64,000 bases of DNA, from positions 55,156 to 119,155 of the forward strand of contig SHZU01000011.1 in NCBI GenBank assembly GCA_009692115.1, written 5' to 3'. Below, one piece after another: positions 37,745-49,453 of this stretch. The translations under genes and the position numbers were made by a program. The stretch is from Gemmatimonadota bacterium (GTDB lineage: Bacteria; Gemmatimonadota; Gemmatimonadetes; Gemmatimonadales; GWC2-71-9). The notes beneath the pieces are model-generated. The model searched no databases, had not been told where the DNA came from, and saw nothing but the letters and a program-made list of their open reading frames with translations. How positions within the stretch are numbered: the stretch's first letter is position 1; the number at the start of each line of letters is the position of its first letter.

Positions 37745-39769
37745 CTAGGCTTCCCGGCCGACGCGGCGCAAGAGTTCGGCCTCCTCGATAACCTCGACGC
37801 CGAGGGCCCGGGCCCGGTCGAGCTTGCCACCGGCCTCGGCGCCCGCCACGACGGTGTCGGTCTTCTTGGTGACAGTGCCGCCCACCCGGCCGCCCGCGGC
37901 CTCGATCAAGGCCGTCGCCTCGGGCCGAGAGAGAGTCGCCAGGGTTCCGGTCAATACGTAGCTCTTCCCGGCCAGCGCGCCGCCGACAGGCCCGACGTTA
38001 GGCTCCGTGAAGTTGAGCCCGGCCTTCGCCAGCCGCTCGAGGAGCGCCCGATTGGCCGGCGTCCGGAAGAACTCGAACACCGCCGCCGCGATGATCGGTC
38101 CGATGCCGGGCACCTCGGCGATGGTGTCGATGTCGGCCTCGGCCACCGCCGTCAGGTCGCCGAACCGGCGGGCCAGGACCTGGGCGATGTTCTTCCCGAC
38201 GTGTCGGACCCCGAGGCCGAAGAGCAGCTGCGACAGGGGCCGGGTGGCCGAGTCCGCGATCGACCGGACCAGTAGCGTGGCCGATTGATCGGCGAACCGG
38301 TCGAGTTCGACCAGTTGCGACACTGACAGACCGTAGAGACCGCTGACGTCGGCGATCAAACTGGCGTCGAGGAGCTGGCGGATCCGTTCCACGCCCAAGC
38401 CCCGAATGTCCATGGCCTCCCGCGAGGCGAAGTGCACGATCGCTTCGAAGAGCCGGCCGGGGCAGGCGGCGTTCGGGCACAATCGCATCGCTTCGTCCGG
38501 CGGCCGGACCACCGGTGTTCCGCAGGCCGGGCACTCCGACGGCGGAACGAACGGACGCTCGGTGCCGTTCCGTCGGGCCCGAACCGGACCGATGATTTGA
38601 GGAATCACCTCACCCGCCCGCATGATCTCGACCCAGTCGCCGATCCGGATGTCTTTCTGGGCGATCAAGTCTTCGTTATGCAGCGTTGCGCTCGACACGG
38701 TTACGCCGCCGACCTCGACCGGTGTGAGCACCGCGTAGGGATTGAGCGCGCCGGTCCGGCCGACGTTGATCCGGATCTCCTCCAACCGGGTGATCGCCAC
38801 CTCGGGGGCAAATTTCCGGGCAATGGCCCACCGCGGCTCCCGGCCCCCGACCACTCCAAGGTCTTCCTGGAGGTCCCTGCGGTCGACTTTGACCACCACT
38901 CCGTCAGCCTCGAACGGGAGCGTTGGCAGCAGCGCTTCGTATTCCGGAATTGCCGCTTGGACCGCCGCCAGGGTCTCGAACCGTCGCCGGTGGGGCTCGA
39001 CCTGAAACCCCCACCGGACCAGCGTGGCCAAGACCTCGTGATGGGAGGTGGCCGCGAGCGAGCCTTCGATGACCTCGATGTGAAAGGCGAACATCCGCAG
39101 GCGGCGCGACCGGGTGATCCGGGCATCGAGTTGCCGGAGGCTGCCGGCCGCGGCATTCCGGGGATTGGCAAACGGAGGTTCGGCGAGCGCCTCCCGGCGG
39201 GCATTGAGTTTCCGGAACGAGGTGAGCGGGAAATAGACTTCGCCCCGAATTTCGACCAGACGCGGGGTGTCGGTTGCGGTGAGGACCAAGGGGATATCCC
39301 CGATCGTCTTCAAGTTGGCGGTGACGTCTTCGCCGATCACCCCGTTTCCGCGGGTTGCGCCGACCGTCAGGCGTCCATTCCGATAGGTCAGGTTGACGGC
39401 GGCGCCGTCGATCTTGATCTCGGCGGCATAGCCCGACTGGCGGACATCCGGGTTGATCCGGGCATTCCGCTCCTCCCAGGCCGCCAACTCCTCGGGCGAA
39501 AACGCATTGGCCAGCGACAACATCGGCCGGAGGTGGGGGTGCTTGGTCAGGGTCGAGGCGGGCTCGCCACCGACCCGCTGGGTGGGGCTATCTGGCGTCA
39601 GGAGTTTCGGGTGGGCGGCCTCCAGGCTCTGGAGCTCCCGGAACAGGAGGTCGTATTCCGCGTCCGAGATTTCCGGCGCATCCTCGACATGGTATTGGCG
39701 GTTGGCTTGGTTGATGGCCGCTCGGAGTTCCTCGACCCGCCGGGCGGCGTCGGTGGCCGGCCGGGTCAT
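37745..39769 (-). CDS. ligA: NAD-dependent DNA ligase
   Basis: 674 residues. Adenylation-domain lysine in AEIKIDGAAVNL (near 118), N-terminal Ia domain with YHVEDAPEISDAEYD, OB fold, four-cysteine zinc finger (CPACGTPV ... LCPNAACPGR), helix-hairpin-helix repeats and a C-terminal BRCT domain (GKSYVLTGTLATLSRPEA). ATG 39769 overlaps the GAF-protein stop (ATGA). Essential for sealing Okazaki fragments. Confidence 0.97.
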   Translation of the reverse strand: MTRPATDAARRVEELRAAINQANRQYHVEDAPEISDAEYDLLFRELQSLEAAHPKLLTPDSPTQRVGGEPASTLTKHPHLRPMLSLANAFSPEELAAWEERNARINPDVRQSGYAAEIKIDGAAVNLTYRNGRLTVGATRGNGVIGEDVTANLKTIGDIPLVLTATDTPRLVEIRGEVYFPLTSFRKLNARREALAEPPFANPRNAAAGSLRQLDARITRSRRLRMFAFHIEVIEGSLAATSHHEVLATLVRWGFQVEPHRRRFETLAAVQAAIPEYEALLPTLPFEADGVVVKVDRRDLQEDLGVVGGREPRWAIARKFAPEVAITRLEEIRINVGRTGALNPYAVLTPVEVGGVTVSSATLHNEDLIAQKDIRIGDWVEIMRAGEVIPQIIGPVRARRNGTERPFVPPSECPACGTPVVRPPDEAMRLCPNAACPGRLFEAIVHFASREAMDIRGLGVERIRQLLDASLIADVSGLYGLSVSQLVELDRFADQSATLLVRSIADSATRPLSQLLFGLGVRHVGKNIAQVLARRFGDLTAVAEADIDTIAEVPGIGPIIAAAVFEFFRTPANRALLERLAKAGLNFTEPNVGPVGGALAGKSYVLTGTLATLSRPEATALIEAAGGRVGGTVTKKTDTVVAGAEAGGKLDRARALGVEVIEEAELLRRVGREA

Positions 39770-40542
39770 GACCGGGATTCGCGCCTGAGAACCGCGAGGG
39801 CAACCCCGGCCAGCCGATCGAGTTCGGCCTGGCTGGCCCGGGGCACCAGCTCTTCGGCCGCTGCCGCATCCTGATCGGAAAACGTGGCCAGCAGCCTCTT
39901 CAGAAAGGCGATCAACGCCGCTCGCTCCCGGTCTTTTTCGAGCGCGGACGCGCTCCCCCGCTGCTTGGCCTGGAGCCGCTCGAACCGGTGCGCGGTCCGG
40001 AGCGCCCGAGCGGTGACGTCGGCTACCAAGCGAGCCCACTGAATGTCCGAAGCGGTCAGAAGCGGCCGAGTCCGGTCGGTCCGGAGGAAGATTGCGCCGA
40101 TCGTCACCTTCCGCCACGCGATCGGTACCACGGTCATCGACTGGACCCGTCGAGTGGCCAGCGCATCTTGGGCCGATTCGAGTGCCGGTTCGTGGATCAC
40201 GTCGGGAATGCTGACGATCTCGCCGGTATCGATGGCGCGCTTCAGTTCGGAGTAGTCCGCGAGGTTGACCTTCCGGCTCCGGAGCGAGGGGTCATCGTAG
40301 CTCGCCACCAGGTGGACATCGCCGCCGCCCTTCTCGGTCAAGAAGACCGAACAGCGGTCGAGCGCGAGGGCGTAGCCGACGCGGCGGGCCACCGACTGCA
40401 CGATGTCCCGGTAGTTGAGCGAACCAGCCAACTCACGGAGCAGCTCGATGACGATCAGCAGCCGACGACGCTCGACCTCGAGCTCTTCGATCCGGGTTTG
40501 GAGCCGATTCGGGTCGGCGGCGGGAAACCGGGCTGGGTTCAT
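39766..40542 (-). CDS. GAF-domain protein with coiled coil
   Basis: 258 residues. A short N-terminal coiled coil (RIEELEVERRRLLIVIELLR) leads into a GAF domain (about 40-190) with DRCSVFLTE and SMTVVPIAWRKVTIGAIFL; a C-terminal charged helix follows. No kinase, cyclase or DNA-binding module is attached, so it is a stand-alone ligand or redox sensor. Cotranscribed with ligA. Confidence 0.85.
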   Translation of the reverse strand: MNPARFPAADPNRLQTRIEELEVERRRLLIVIELLRELAGSLNYRDIVQSVARRVGYALALDRCSVFLTEKGGGDVHLVASYDDPSLRSRKVNLADYSELKRAIDTGEIVSIPDVIHEPALESAQDALATRRVQSMTVVPIAWRKVTIGAIFLRTDRTRPLLTASDIQWARLVADVTARALRTAHRFERLQAKQRGSASALEKDRERAALIAFLKRLLATFSDQDAAAAEELVPRASQAELDRLAGVALAVLRRESRS

Positions 40543-40548
40543 AGACCT

Positions 40549-40554
40549 AAATTA
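40549..40554 (-). promoter_or_regulatory. -10 box (TAATTT) before GAF-ligA operon, leaderless placement
   Basis: TAATTT on the reverse strand lies six bases before the ATG of the GAF gene. The -35 is not convincing. Confidence 0.4.
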
Positions 40555-40564
40555 GCAAACTTGG

Positions 40565-40593
40565 TTGAACCCGGCTGGCCGGGCCGCTAGCTT
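40565..40593 (+). promoter_or_regulatory. Promoter of YtxH-like gene, leaderless placement
   Basis: TTGAAC, 17-base spacer, TAGCTT; the ATG lies eight bases past the -10. Divergent from the GAF-ligA promoter. Confidence 0.55.
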
Positions 40594-40601
40594 CTCCCGG
40601 T

Positions 40602-40754
40602 ATGGACACTCGAGAGCAACCCGAAGAGACCCGATCCCCGCGCGCCGGCGTTGGCCTCGGCCTCTTGGTCGGCGCGGCCGTGGCGCTCCTCTTCGCGCCG
40701 GCCCCCGGCTGCGAAACCCGGCGGCACCGGTCTTTAGGGCAGGTCCCGGAGTAG
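40602..40754 (+). CDS. Small YtxH-like protein
   Basis: 50 residues: a charged N-terminus (MDTREQPEETRSPRA), one hydrophobic helix (GVGLGLLVGAAVALLFAPAP) and the GCETRRHR tail. The GxxxGxxxxLLFAPxxGxETR pattern is that of the YtxH domain (PF12732), small single-helix stress proteins. It overlaps the convergent TPR gene by 21 bases. It is short but has a good promoter, so I consider it real. Confidence 0.65.
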   Translation: MDTREQPEETRSPRAGVGLGLLVGAAVALLFAPAPGCETRRHRSLGQVPE

Positions 40755-41498
40755 CCGGGCGGCCTCGGACCGATAGCGGGCATCGAGACTCACCCGGTCG
40801 GGGAGTTCGACGATCCGGTCGAGTTCGCCCCGGGCGTCCGACCACCGTTTTCGGTCGATATAGATCACGGCAAGGTCCAGCCGGTGGAAGATCCTGGTCG
40901 GGTCGATCTGGACCGCCGTTTCCAGGTGGTCAATGGCCGACGCCCAGTTGGCTTTGCTCAAGATCTTCCCGCCTAACAAGTTCTTGGCCATGAAGCGATT
41001 GAACCCCGAAGTCCGCATCGCCTCGGCGTGCCAGAGGCCCAGGATGTGATGGGCGCCATCATGGTTGGGGTCGATCGCCAGGGTTCGGGTCGCCGCTTCG
41101 TAGATCCCGATTGCGTACCGAACCCGGTCCTTCTTACTCCGGGTCAGAGCCACCCGTCCGAGGGCCATGGCCAGGACGAAGTGCCCCTCCGGCCTGGCGT
41201 CGTCAACCGCCACTGCCCGGCGGGCGAACCGCTCCGCCGCGACGTAGGCCGAGTCGCGAGCGGGGCTCCGGATCGAATCAGGTGTTTCCTGGCCAACGTC
41301 GACCCAGGCCACGGCGCTTCGCCAATTGGCCTCGAAGTGAAGGGAATCATGCCCAAGAATCCCTTGCAACAATCGGAGGGCCTCGCGCGGGTGTCGAGCC
41401 GCCGATTCCCGGGCTTCAGCCAAGAGGGCGAGCTCCCCTTGGGCCAACAGCGGCGCCCCGAGTATGAGTCCAACCAGGGCCAAGATTCCAATACGCAT
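40734..41498 (-). CDS. Secreted TPR-repeat protein
   Basis: 254 residues with a Sec signal peptide (IGILALVGLILGAPLLAQG) and TPR-like repeats throughout (HFVLAMALGRVAL, AIGIYEAATRTLAIDPNHDG, AIDHLETAVQIDPTRIFHRL, YIDRKRWSDARGELDRIVEL). Resembles the Rmd1-like family of periplasmic TPR proteins. Likely exported to the periplasm; partner unknown. Confidence 0.8.
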   Translation of the reverse strand: MRIGILALVGLILGAPLLAQGELALLAEARESAARHPREALRLLQGILGHDSLHFEANWRSAVAWVDVGQETPDSIRSPARDSAYVAAERFARRAVAVDDARPEGHFVLAMALGRVALTRSKKDRVRYAIGIYEAATRTLAIDPNHDGAHHILGLWHAEAMRTSGFNRFMAKNLLGGKILSKANWASAIDHLETAVQIDPTRIFHRLDLAVIYIDRKRWSDARGELDRIVELPDRVSLDARYRSEAARLLRDLP

Positions 41499-41504
41499 GG
41501 GGGA

Positions 41505-41510
41505 ATGATA
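41505..41510 (-). promoter_or_regulatory. -10 box (TATCAT), leaderless placement before TPR gene
   Basis: TATCAT on the reverse strand lies six bases before the ATG at 41498; the divergent phosphorylase gene starts 3' of it. Confidence 0.4.
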
Positions 41511-42847
41511 TGAGTCCGACCGACCTGATGGTACCTCGGTTGATCGAGCGGAAGCGGGACGGCGGGGTGCTGACGGCCGCGGAGTGGCAGGGGTTGATCG
41601 CGGGCTACGTCGCCGATCGGATTCCGGACTACCAGATGGCGGCGCTGGCCATGGCCATCCTGTTCCGGGGGCTCGCGGACGACGAATTGGTGGCCCTGAC
41701 CCAAGCGATGCGGGAATCCGGCGAGCAATTCCATCTTGGAGATCTGGACCGCCCCCGGGTCGACAAGCACTCGATCGGTGGCGTCGGTGACAAGACCTCG
41801 CTCCTCCTCGCGCCGATGCTCGCCTGTCTCGACGTGGCTGTCCCGATGATCTCCGGCCGGGGGCTTGGTCATACCGGCGGGACCCTCGACAAATTGGAAT
41901 CGATCCCCGGATTTCGCACCGGCCTGAGTCTGGCCGACGCCCGTCGTCAGATCGAGCGGATCGGGGTGGCGATGGTCGGCCAGACGCCGCAACTGGTTCC
42001 CGCCGACCGGAAACTCTACGCGCTTCGGGACGTGACGGGGACGGTCGAGTCGATTCCGTTGATTGCCGCGAGCATCATGTCGAAAAAGCTGGCGGAGTCG
42101 CTCACCGGCCTGGTCCTTGATATCAAGACCGGCAGCGGGGCCTTCATCCGGAATCCAACCGACTCCCAAGTGCTGGCCCGGACCATGATCGAACTCGGCG
42201 AGGCCAGCGGGTGCCGGACCATCGGGCTCCTGACCGCCATGGACCGTCCGCTCGGCGTGGCCTGTGGCAATGCGCTCGAAGTCGAGGAGTCGATCCAGGG
42301 TCTGTTGGGCAGCGGCCCGCCCGATCTCATGGAGGTGACCTTCGCCCTCGGAGTCGAAATGGTGGTGGCCGCCGGCATCGAGAGCAACCGGGCCATTGCC
42401 CGGACCCGCCTCGAAGCGTTGGTGGCAAGCGGAGCGGCGTTGGAACGGTTCGGCCTTCTGATCGAAGCCCAGGGCGGGGATCGTCGGGTCATCGACGAGC
42501 CCTCAAGGCTGCCGGTCGCGCCGGTGGTCCAGGAAATCGCGGCCGAGGCGGATGGCGTGATTGGTACCGTCGAACCCCGGGCCATTGGGCATGTCGTCGT
42601 CGCCCTCGGCGGCGGCCGATCGCGAACCGACGAAGTGATCGATTCCGCGGTCGGCGTGCGGGTGTTGGTCAAGCCCGGGGCCGTCATTCAGGCTGGCCAG
42701 ATCCTCGCGACCGTCCACGCCCGGACCAATACGGCCGCCCAACACGCTGCCGAAGCGGTTCGGAAAGCCATCGGCTTCGGGATCGCGGACCCGCTGCCGC
42801 TGGTGAGTCATCGAGTGACCAAAGACGGCGTGGAGGCGCTCGCCTAA
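41510..42847 (+). CDS. deoA: Pyrimidine-nucleoside (thymidine) phosphorylase
   Basis: 445 residues. SIGGVGDKTSLLLAPMLA and SGRGLGHTGGTLDKLESIPG are the phosphate/deoxyribose site signatures of the NP family II enzymes; MSKKLAESLTGLVLDIKTGSGAF contains the dimer-interface and substrate-binding region. It cleaves thymidine or uridine to base plus (deoxy)ribose-1-phosphate. GGGGGA sits six bases before the ATG. The C-terminal domain ends normally. Confidence 0.93.
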   Translation: MSPTDLMVPRLIERKRDGGVLTAAEWQGLIAGYVADRIPDYQMAALAMAILFRGLADDELVALTQAMRESGEQFHLGDLDRPRVDKHSIGGVGDKTSLLLAPMLACLDVAVPMISGRGLGHTGGTLDKLESIPGFRTGLSLADARRQIERIGVAMVGQTPQLVPADRKLYALRDVTGTVESIPLIAASIMSKKLAESLTGLVLDIKTGSGAFIRNPTDSQVLARTMIELGEASGCRTIGLLTAMDRPLGVACGNALEVEESIQGLLGSGPPDLMEVTFALGVEMVVAAGIESNRAIARTRLEALVASGAALERFGLLIEAQGGDRRVIDEPSRLPVAPVVQEIAAEADGVIGTVEPRAIGHVVVALGGGRSRTDEVIDSAVGVRVLVKPGAVIQAGQILATVHARTNTAAQHAAEAVRKAIGFGIADPLPLVSHRVTKDGVEALA

Positions 42848-43139
42848 CGACCAGGCTTCGAGGCGGCTCGCCCCCGACTGAAGTTCGGCCACGCAACTCC
42901 GTGCACCTCTCCTCACCATCCGGCCGGTGGCGTACCCCTTGCCTCCACTCGATAGCCAGGGTGCCCCATTGCCGGGAGCCATCCCGTTGCAGGTCCCGAG
43001 GTTCGGCGCCGCCCCGGCCGGATGAGCCTGGGGTGGGATCAGGGGCAAATAGCCCGGGTAACGAGGCGGTACGGGAGCGACCAATGGATCTGGGTGGTCG
43101 CGGGCTGCGAACAACTGTATCTCACCGAGGCGGCTGCCA
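42848..43139. other. Intergenic region before AraC-type gene
   Basis: 292 bases of GC-rich sequence without a convincing reading frame, hairpin terminator or promoter. If the regulator starts at the later ATG (43251) the gap is about 400 bases. Confidence 0.35.
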
Positions 43140-44033
43140 ATGACCGTCGGCTCGGCAGCGGCCTGGTATACCGACCCGGCCAAGGCCACCGCGGCCGCGC
43201 GCGGGACGAGTCCCGGGCCCCGGGCCCTCGAAGCCCGGGAGCTGGCCACGATGCACCACATTCTGGCTCAGCTCGGACAGGTCGAATTGCGGCCTCGATT
43301 TGCCGAGGCCTGCAAGGCGTTCGGGGATATCGTGTGGTGCGATGACCTCGACGATTTGATGATCCGTGCGTCCGCCCGGGAAGCCTTGGCCGTCATCGTC
43401 GATCTTGCCGACCGCGGCGGCGTGCCGGCGGCCCCCGCCGTGGCTCGGATTCGGAGCCGCCGGCCGGACCTCCCGATCGTGTTGCGGTGCCATCGGGTCG
43501 GCGCCGACGGGGCGGCGATTGCAGCCATGATTCAGGCCGGCGTGTCAGCCGTGATCATCCGGGAGGAGCAGGACTTCGAACGCCGGCTGCTCTCAGCGTT
43601 GACCCGAGCCAGCGATGTCGCGTTCCAGCAACTCACCGATCAAGCGCTCCATCGCCGGGTGCCGACGCCGTTCATTCCGGTCGTCCGGTTTTGCCTCGAT
43701 CACGCCGCCAGCGCCCCGCGAGTGGAGGTGATTGCGCGGACGGTCGGGATGAGCAGCAAGACCCTGGCGGCCCAGCTCAAACGGGCCGGGATGCCCCCGG
43801 TCAGCTCGTTGGTCATGTGGGGCAAGGCGCTGGTTGCGGCCTACCGGTTGGAGAACACGACCGAGTCGGTCGCGGTCGTGGCCCGTTCCCTTGGATTTGC
43901 GTCGGGCTCGGCGCTCCGGCGTCTGCTCAAGCGAGGTTCCAACGAGCCACCCCAGTCGATTCGGGCCCCCGGCGGGTTTGGATGGATGCTCAGGTGCTTC
44001 GACCGCCAGCTGGCCGAGGGGGGCAGACTATGA
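43140..44033 (+). CDS. AraC-type transcriptional regulator
   Basis: 297 residues from the first ATG; ATG 43251 (MHHILAQLGQVE), preceded by GGGAG, would give 260. The C-terminal 95 residues hold two helix-turn-helix motifs of the AraC/XylS type (IARTVGMSSKTLAAQLKRAG and VAVVARSLGFASGSALRRLL). The N-terminal part looks like a degenerate receiver-type or sensory alpha/beta domain (ARIRSRRPDLPIVLRCHRVG, AMIQAGVSAVIIREEQDF). Target genes unknown. Confidence 0.75.
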   Translation: MTVGSAAAWYTDPAKATAAARGTSPGPRALEARELATMHHILAQLGQVELRPRFAEACKAFGDIVWCDDLDDLMIRASAREALAVIVDLADRGGVPAAPAVARIRSRRPDLPIVLRCHRVGADGAAIAAMIQAGVSAVIIREEQDFERRLLSALTRASDVAFQQLTDQALHRRVPTPFIPVVRFCLDHAASAPRVEVIARTVGMSSKTLAAQLKRAGMPPVSSLVMWGKALVAAYRLENTTESVAVVARSLGFASGSALRRLLKRGSNEPPQSIRAPGGFGWMLRCFDRQLAEGGRL

Positions 44034-44051
44034 GGGTGCCCCCCTTGGTCA

Positions 44052-46310
<2,259 letters not shown>

Positions 46311-46314
<4 letters not shown>

Positions 46315-47408
46315 GCCGGTTGCCACTCCATCCGGGTACCGATCATGCCCCGCTCGACTCGGTAGATCGGGAGATCCAGGCCGTCGGGCAACTCGTCCTG
46401 CCGGGGGGCGGTCACGAAAACCTGAACCACCGATCCCAGCCGAAGCCGGCCGGCCAATCGCTCCTGCCGGTCCCGGTCGAGCTCCGCGAACACATCGTCG
46501 AGGAGCAAGGCCGGCGGATCGCCGTGCGCTGCCTCGAACGTGTCGCGCTCGCAGAGCTTGAGCGCAATCGCCGCCGTTCGCTGCTGCCCCGTCGATCCCG
46601 CGACCCGGAGTGGCGTCCCGCCGAGATCGAGCGTCAAATCGTCGCGGTGCGGCCCGGCGTGCGTGGCCCCGAGGGCCAAGTCCCGTTTCCGGTTGGCCGC
46701 GAAGGCCGCGGGCCAAGCATCCGGCGAGGCCAACTCGGCCTTCCCGCGGTATCGAAGCGTGACCGGCATGTCCTCGCCGAGCGCGGCACAGGCGGCGCTC
46801 CACGCCGGGCCGAACCGCTCGCACCACGCCAACCGGGCCGTCACCACGCCGGCCCCGAATCGAGCCACCGCGGGATCAAATGCCGCGGCAATCTCGGGTT
46901 CGGCCCGGCGAAGGGCCGCATTTCGCTGCTCCAGCGCCGCTCGATACTGGCGGAGGGCCCGGAGGTACCCGGGGTCCGCCAGGGCCAGGGTTCGGTCGAG
47001 GAACTGCCGCCGCTCGGAGGCCCCGCCCGAAACCAAGCTCACGTCTGTCGGCAGAAACGCGACCGCCAACCAATCGCCCAGGGATTGGCCGACCCGCTCG
47101 GCCTCGACCCCGTCGGTCACCACCCGTTTCCGCCGGCCCACCACCTCGAAGCCCGCCTCGGCCCGGGTGGTTCGGTCGCCGCGTTCAAAATCCAGGGCTA
47201 GGTGGAACCCCGGTTCCCCGAATTGAACCAGCGCGGCGTCGCGCGCACCCCGAACGCTGCGGTAGAGAACCGGATAGTAGATCAGTTCCAGTAGATTGGT
47301 CTTGCCGTGGCCGTTGTCGCCCAGGAAGACCGCTCCCCCCGGGGGCAGCGCGAGATCGAGGCGCGCCAAGTTCCTGAAGCCGCTGGCCTCGATTCGGACC
47401 GCCCGCAT
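46311..47408 (-). CDS. recF: DNA replication and repair protein RecF
   Basis: 365 residues. Walker A FLGDNGHGKTNLLELIYYPV, signature region STGQQRTAAIALKL and Walker B LLLDDVFAELDRDRQERL. SMC-like ATPase that loads RecA on gapped DNA. Starts at ATG 47408 with a leaderless-type promoter. Confidence 0.95.
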
Positions 47409-47417
47409 AAGGGGAGA

Positions 47418-47423
47418 AATTTA
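47418..47423 (-). promoter_or_regulatory. -10 box (TAAATT) before recF, leaderless placement
   Basis: TAAATT on the reverse strand lies nine bases before the recF ATG. Confidence 0.4.
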
Positions 47424-47448
47424 GGCGGGTGGGGGCTTGGATTCCACC

Positions 47449-48231
47449 CTATTTCCCCTCGAACTTGGGGCTCCGTTTTTCGAGGAAAGCCCGGGTTCCT
47501 TCCGCTGCATCGGCGGAGTCGAACAAGACCCCGAACATCGTCGTCTCGAAGGCCAACGCCTCGTCCATCGGCATCGTCTCCGACAGATTGACCAACTCAA
47601 TACAGGCCGTCACCGCGAGCGGGGCATTGGCCAGGATGGCCCGAGCCAGCTTTTCGGCCTCCGCCATGAGTTGGTCCGCGGGGTAGACATGGTTGACGAG
47701 CCCGATTCGGTGGGCCTCTTTGGCGTCGATCATCCCGCCGGTTGTCAGCAATTCGAGGCCCCGACCCTTCCCGATCAGACGGGCCAGCCGGATGGTGCCG
47801 CCGTACCCCGGCGGAATCCCGAGCTTCACCTCGGGTTGGCCGAAGCGGGCGGATTCCGAGGCGAGTCGGATGTGACAGGCCATGGCCAACTCGCAGCCCC
47901 CGCCGAGGGCAAAGCCATTGACGGCCGCGATGTAGGGCTTGGGACTTTTCTCGATACTCCGAAAAATACCCGACCCCTTGGCGGAGAGCCGGCGGGCCGA
48001 GAGGCCCCGGAGATTCTGGAACTCGGCGATGTCGGCCCCAGCCACGAACGCCTTCGGGCCGGCCCCCGTGATGATCGCGGCCCGGATCTCCGGCAGCTGC
48101 CGGACTTGATCGACGGCGTCCCCGAGGTCCGAGATGACCTGGGCATTCAGCGCGTTGAGCTTGTCAGGGCGGTTGACCGTGATCACCGCCAGGCCGTCGC
48201 GAATTTCGAACAGCAGGGTCGAGTATGTCAT
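47449..48231 (-). CDS. Enoyl-CoA hydratase/isomerase family protein
   Basis: 260 residues. Crotonase fold: VITVNRPDKLNALNAQVI, oxyanion-hole motif AFVAGADIAEFQNL, FALGGGCELAMACHIRLA and the catalytic Glu pair in GQPEVKLGIPPGYGGTIRLA. It is full length and similar to fatty-acid beta-oxidation enoyl-CoA hydratases (e.g. PaaF/EchA type). Confidence 0.92.
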   Translation of the reverse strand: MTYSTLLFEIRDGLAVITVNRPDKLNALNAQVISDLGDAVDQVRQLPEIRAAIITGAGPKAFVAGADIAEFQNLRGLSARRLSAKGSGIFRSIEKSPKPYIAAVNGFALGGGCELAMACHIRLASESARFGQPEVKLGIPPGYGGTIRLARLIGKGRGLELLTTGGMIDAKEAHRIGLVNHVYPADQLMAEAEKLARAILANAPLAVTACIELVNLSETMPMDEALAFETTMFGVLFDSADAAEGTRAFLEKRSPKFEGK

Positions 48232-48302
48232 CCCGGAAAAGTAGTGGGATCACCAGGGTTCAGGCTATCATTTCGACTACTCGTTTCCTCGGGACACGCG
48301 CG

Positions 48303-49409
48303 ATGGGGCCTTTGGACTGGATCGGGCTGGTAGTCGGATCGGTGACCGCCGTGGTGGTGCTGCAATTGATCTACCTCTCCATCGTACTCCGTTGGGAAGA
48401 CGATCAGACCGTCGGGCTCGGCTACTATGGGCTCCATTCCACCGAACGGGATCGGTTCAAACGGACCCTTCGGACCCATGCCCGGCTCCTCGCCCCGATC
48501 CTCCGCCTCAGCATTCGCTTCATCCGGCTCGACTTTCGGAAATCCCGGCTCCAGTATCGCGGCGTCTCGGGCCCAATGGGCAGCTGCAGCGCCGAGACCT
48601 TCGCGGCGGCCGCGGCGTTCACGCCGCTGCCTGAAGACGTCTTCGTCGTTACCCAGATGAAGTGCGGCACGACCTGGATGCAGTACGTGGTCTACGAGGT
48701 GGTGAACCGGGGCCTTGGTGATCTGGTTGCCACCGGGACGACGCTCTATTCCCAATGCCCCTGGCTCGAAGGGCGCAAAGCCGTTCCGATCGAGGTCGCG
48801 CCCCGCCTGGGTCGGGAACGGCCTACCCGGATCATCAAGACCCATCTGCCCGCCGATCTCTGCCCCGCGGAGCCCGCGGCCCGGTACATCTACGTGGCCC
48901 GTCACCCGGTATCGTGCTTTGCGAGTTGCGTTGATTTCATCCGGACCAACGTGGGGGCCATGGCGCCGCCGCTGGCGGTGTTCGAAGCCTGGTTCACCGA
49001 TCCGGATCTGATGTGGTGGGGCACCTGGTCCAACCACGTGAAGGGCTGGTGGGATCGGGCGGCCCGGAACCCGAACGTGCTCGTGGTCCTGTTCGAAGAC
49101 ATGAAGAAGGATCTTCCCTCGGTGGTCAAGCAGGTCACCGCCTTCCTCGGGGTTGCCCCGTTGTCGGAGCCGGAACTCGGGCTCGTGGTGGAGAAGTGCG
49201 GCTTCCAATACATGCAAGCGCACCAAGATCTCTTCGAGATGCAGCCGCCCCATATTCTTCAGGCCGACGCCGAGCTGTTTGTTCGGGGCACGGCCGAGCG
49301 GCACAAGGACGTCCCCGCCGAGACGCGGGAACGGCTGGCCGCGTGGGCGGTCCGCGAGATGGCGGGCAGCAGCTTTCCCCTGGCCCGGGCCTATCCCGAC
49401 CTCCCATGA
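48303..49409 (+). CDS. Membrane-anchored sulfotransferase
   Basis: 368 residues. The first 22 residues are a membrane helix (LDWIGLVVGSVTAVVVLQLIYL), then about 50 basic residues precede a sulfotransferase domain of the cytosolic/eukaryotic type (PF00685). The PAPS 5'-phosphosulfate loop TQMKCGTTWMQYV is near residue 118, and IYVARHPVSCFASCVDF is the 3'-phosphate motif near 198; IIKTHLPADL lies between. GxxGxxK-like RRDFTFEE region is replaced by the C-terminal ETRERLAAWAVREMAGS. Acceptor unknown; a lipid or steroid-like substrate at the membrane is possible. Confidence 0.85.
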   Translation: MGPLDWIGLVVGSVTAVVVLQLIYLSIVLRWEDDQTVGLGYYGLHSTERDRFKRTLRTHARLLAPILRLSIRFIRLDFRKSRLQYRGVSGPMGSCSAETFAAAAAFTPLPEDVFVVTQMKCGTTWMQYVVYEVVNRGLGDLVATGTTLYSQCPWLEGRKAVPIEVAPRLGRERPTRIIKTHLPADLCPAEPAARYIYVARHPVSCFASCVDFIRTNVGAMAPPLAVFEAWFTDPDLMWWGTWSNHVKGWWDRAARNPNVLVVLFEDMKKDLPSVVKQVTAFLGVAPLSEPELGLVVEKCGFQYMQAHQDLFEMQPPHILQADAELFVRGTAERHKDVPAETRERLAAWAVREMAGSSFPLARAYPDLP

Positions 49410-49453
49410 CCGGCGCCCTCCTCGCCGGCCAATGTCTTGGCTACCTTTAACCC

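Noticed and set aside
43022..43345. Small protein upstream of the AraC gene
   Set aside because: No ribosome-binding site, no domain, and overlaps the regulator's N-terminal region.
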